From assembly GCA_947179485.1 (NCBI GenBank), contig OX359249.1:42456250-42520249 (forward strand): DNA of 64,000 nucleotides, in the 5' to 3' direction. Under the pieces are notes generated by a model. It was not told the origin of the DNA and searched no databases. It saw only the letters and a program-made list of their open reading frames with translations. The translations under genes were made by a program, and so were the position numbers. Positions 63,134 through 64,000 of the stretch are shown in pieces; the stretch's first letter is position 1, and every line of letters starts with the position of its first letter. This stretch comes from Allacma fusca (taxonomy: Eukaryota > Arthropoda > Collembola > Symphypleona > Sminthuridae).

Positions 63134-63252
63134 GTTGACGATTCCTAATTATTATTATTGTGAACGATTCCTAATTATTATTATTGTGAACGATTCCTAA
63201 TAATTATTATTGTTGTGAACGATCACTAATTATTATTACTGTGGACGATTAT
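63134..63252. repeat. Minisatellite, 26-bp period
   Basis: ACGATTCCTAATTATTATTA and a short remainder form a 26-base unit. The ACG of each copy falls at 63138, 63164, 63190, 63219 and 63245, so spacing is 26, 26, 29 and 26 bases. The 29-base step reflects an extra TTG-like triplet. The first three copies are nearly identical and the later ones have drifted. Confidence 0.95.
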
Positions 63253-64000
63253 TGCTTTCCAAAGAAGCGACAAATAATTAAGTTCCTTTATTTAGGGCCT
63301 CTTTGCGGGGAACTACAGATATAGGAACTACTCAAAGATCAGCGGGGTGAACTAACTGTCAAACAGTGGGTACTAGGTACTGTAAAGATGTAGGCACTTG
63401 AGTGTGCATCCTGATAATGAAATCAATTCGTATCAGTAACTAAGTGGCCGAGATAATTTTTTACCTCAACATTGATTACGATAATGATCAGTAGCGAATC
63501 AAGTGGCACCTCAGAGCCTCAAAATGGTCCTTCGTTAGCATGAGTCTGTTCAATCCTGCCAAGGAGAGACTACTGTACATTTATCATAGTAACCGTCTCA
63601 TTCATCCGTGCAAAGTCCTGGGTTACCCAGGGAATGCCTGCCTGACTGATGATTGAAAATGCATTTATTTCTGTGGGGAAGGAACTTGATTGAAAAACCG
63701 ACAAAAACATTCAAGTGTTTCAGGTTAAAAATGCCAAAGGCACTATTGTGTTAAATTTCAAAAAGATCCTAACTTGATAAATTACAAGATACAAACATTT
63801 ACAAAACAGGACAATGATAAGATAAGGATGGGACAAAATATAAAAAAAACAAATAGAGGATTTCCCCCCTTGTCATTTGATTCCATACTCAGATTAGGTG
63901 CTTCTCCCCATCTCTAACTTTCCACATACTACTCTCAATAGAGATGTAAATAAAACGGACGTATTTGTCCATACGCTTTCCCTACAAGTTTGACATGCTG
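63253..64000. other. No gene recognised
   Basis: AT-rich non-coding sequence to the window end. No open frame or repeat of note. Confidence 0.5.

Overview
The window looks like nuclear DNA of an animal, most probably an invertebrate and perhaps an arthropod such as a crustacean. The reasons are indirect. The DNA is fairly AT-rich, and reading frames are short and show no order on either strand. Sequences resembling GTAAGT donors and polypyrimidine-AG acceptors occur throughout, and there are about 20 long (GA)n/(CT)n arrays plus several (GT)n/(CA)n arrays. Nothing resembles a prokaryotic operon, a plasmid or an organelle genome. No rRNA or tRNA gene was recognised by eye, no CRISPR array, no intact transposase or reverse transcriptase, and no protein family I can name. 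The species guess is weak.

Layout. Positions 1-41,240 read as intergenic or intronic DNA with microsatellites. They carry a few stop-free stretches of uncertain meaning: 10474-10710, 17993-18538, 21050-21183, 22077-22148, 27524-28099, 34032-34465 and 38540-38685. The strongest structural signal is a large imperfect palindrome at about 41241-41943. Its two inverted arms can be aligned block by block, they flank a spacer of about 22 bp, and outer and inner blocks are 73-88% identical. It could be a fold-back or hairpin-type mobile element, or an old inverted duplication, and it could encode a long hairpin RNA. At 49572-50379 (+) there is a weak but phase-consistent three-exon model with two GTAAGT donors and one very good acceptor. 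At 61550-62290 (-) one frame stays open for about 245 codons apart from roughly two breaks, which looks like a decayed coding remnant of unknown family. Two diverged minisatellites lie near the right end, with 20-bp period at 60095-60201 and 26-bp period at 63134-63252.

No set of genes working together can be described. Every coding call here has low confidence. Many frames of 60-120 codons are expected by chance in 64 kb of this composition, and I had no homology search or transcript data. The repeat and palindrome calls rest directly on the bases and are much firmer.
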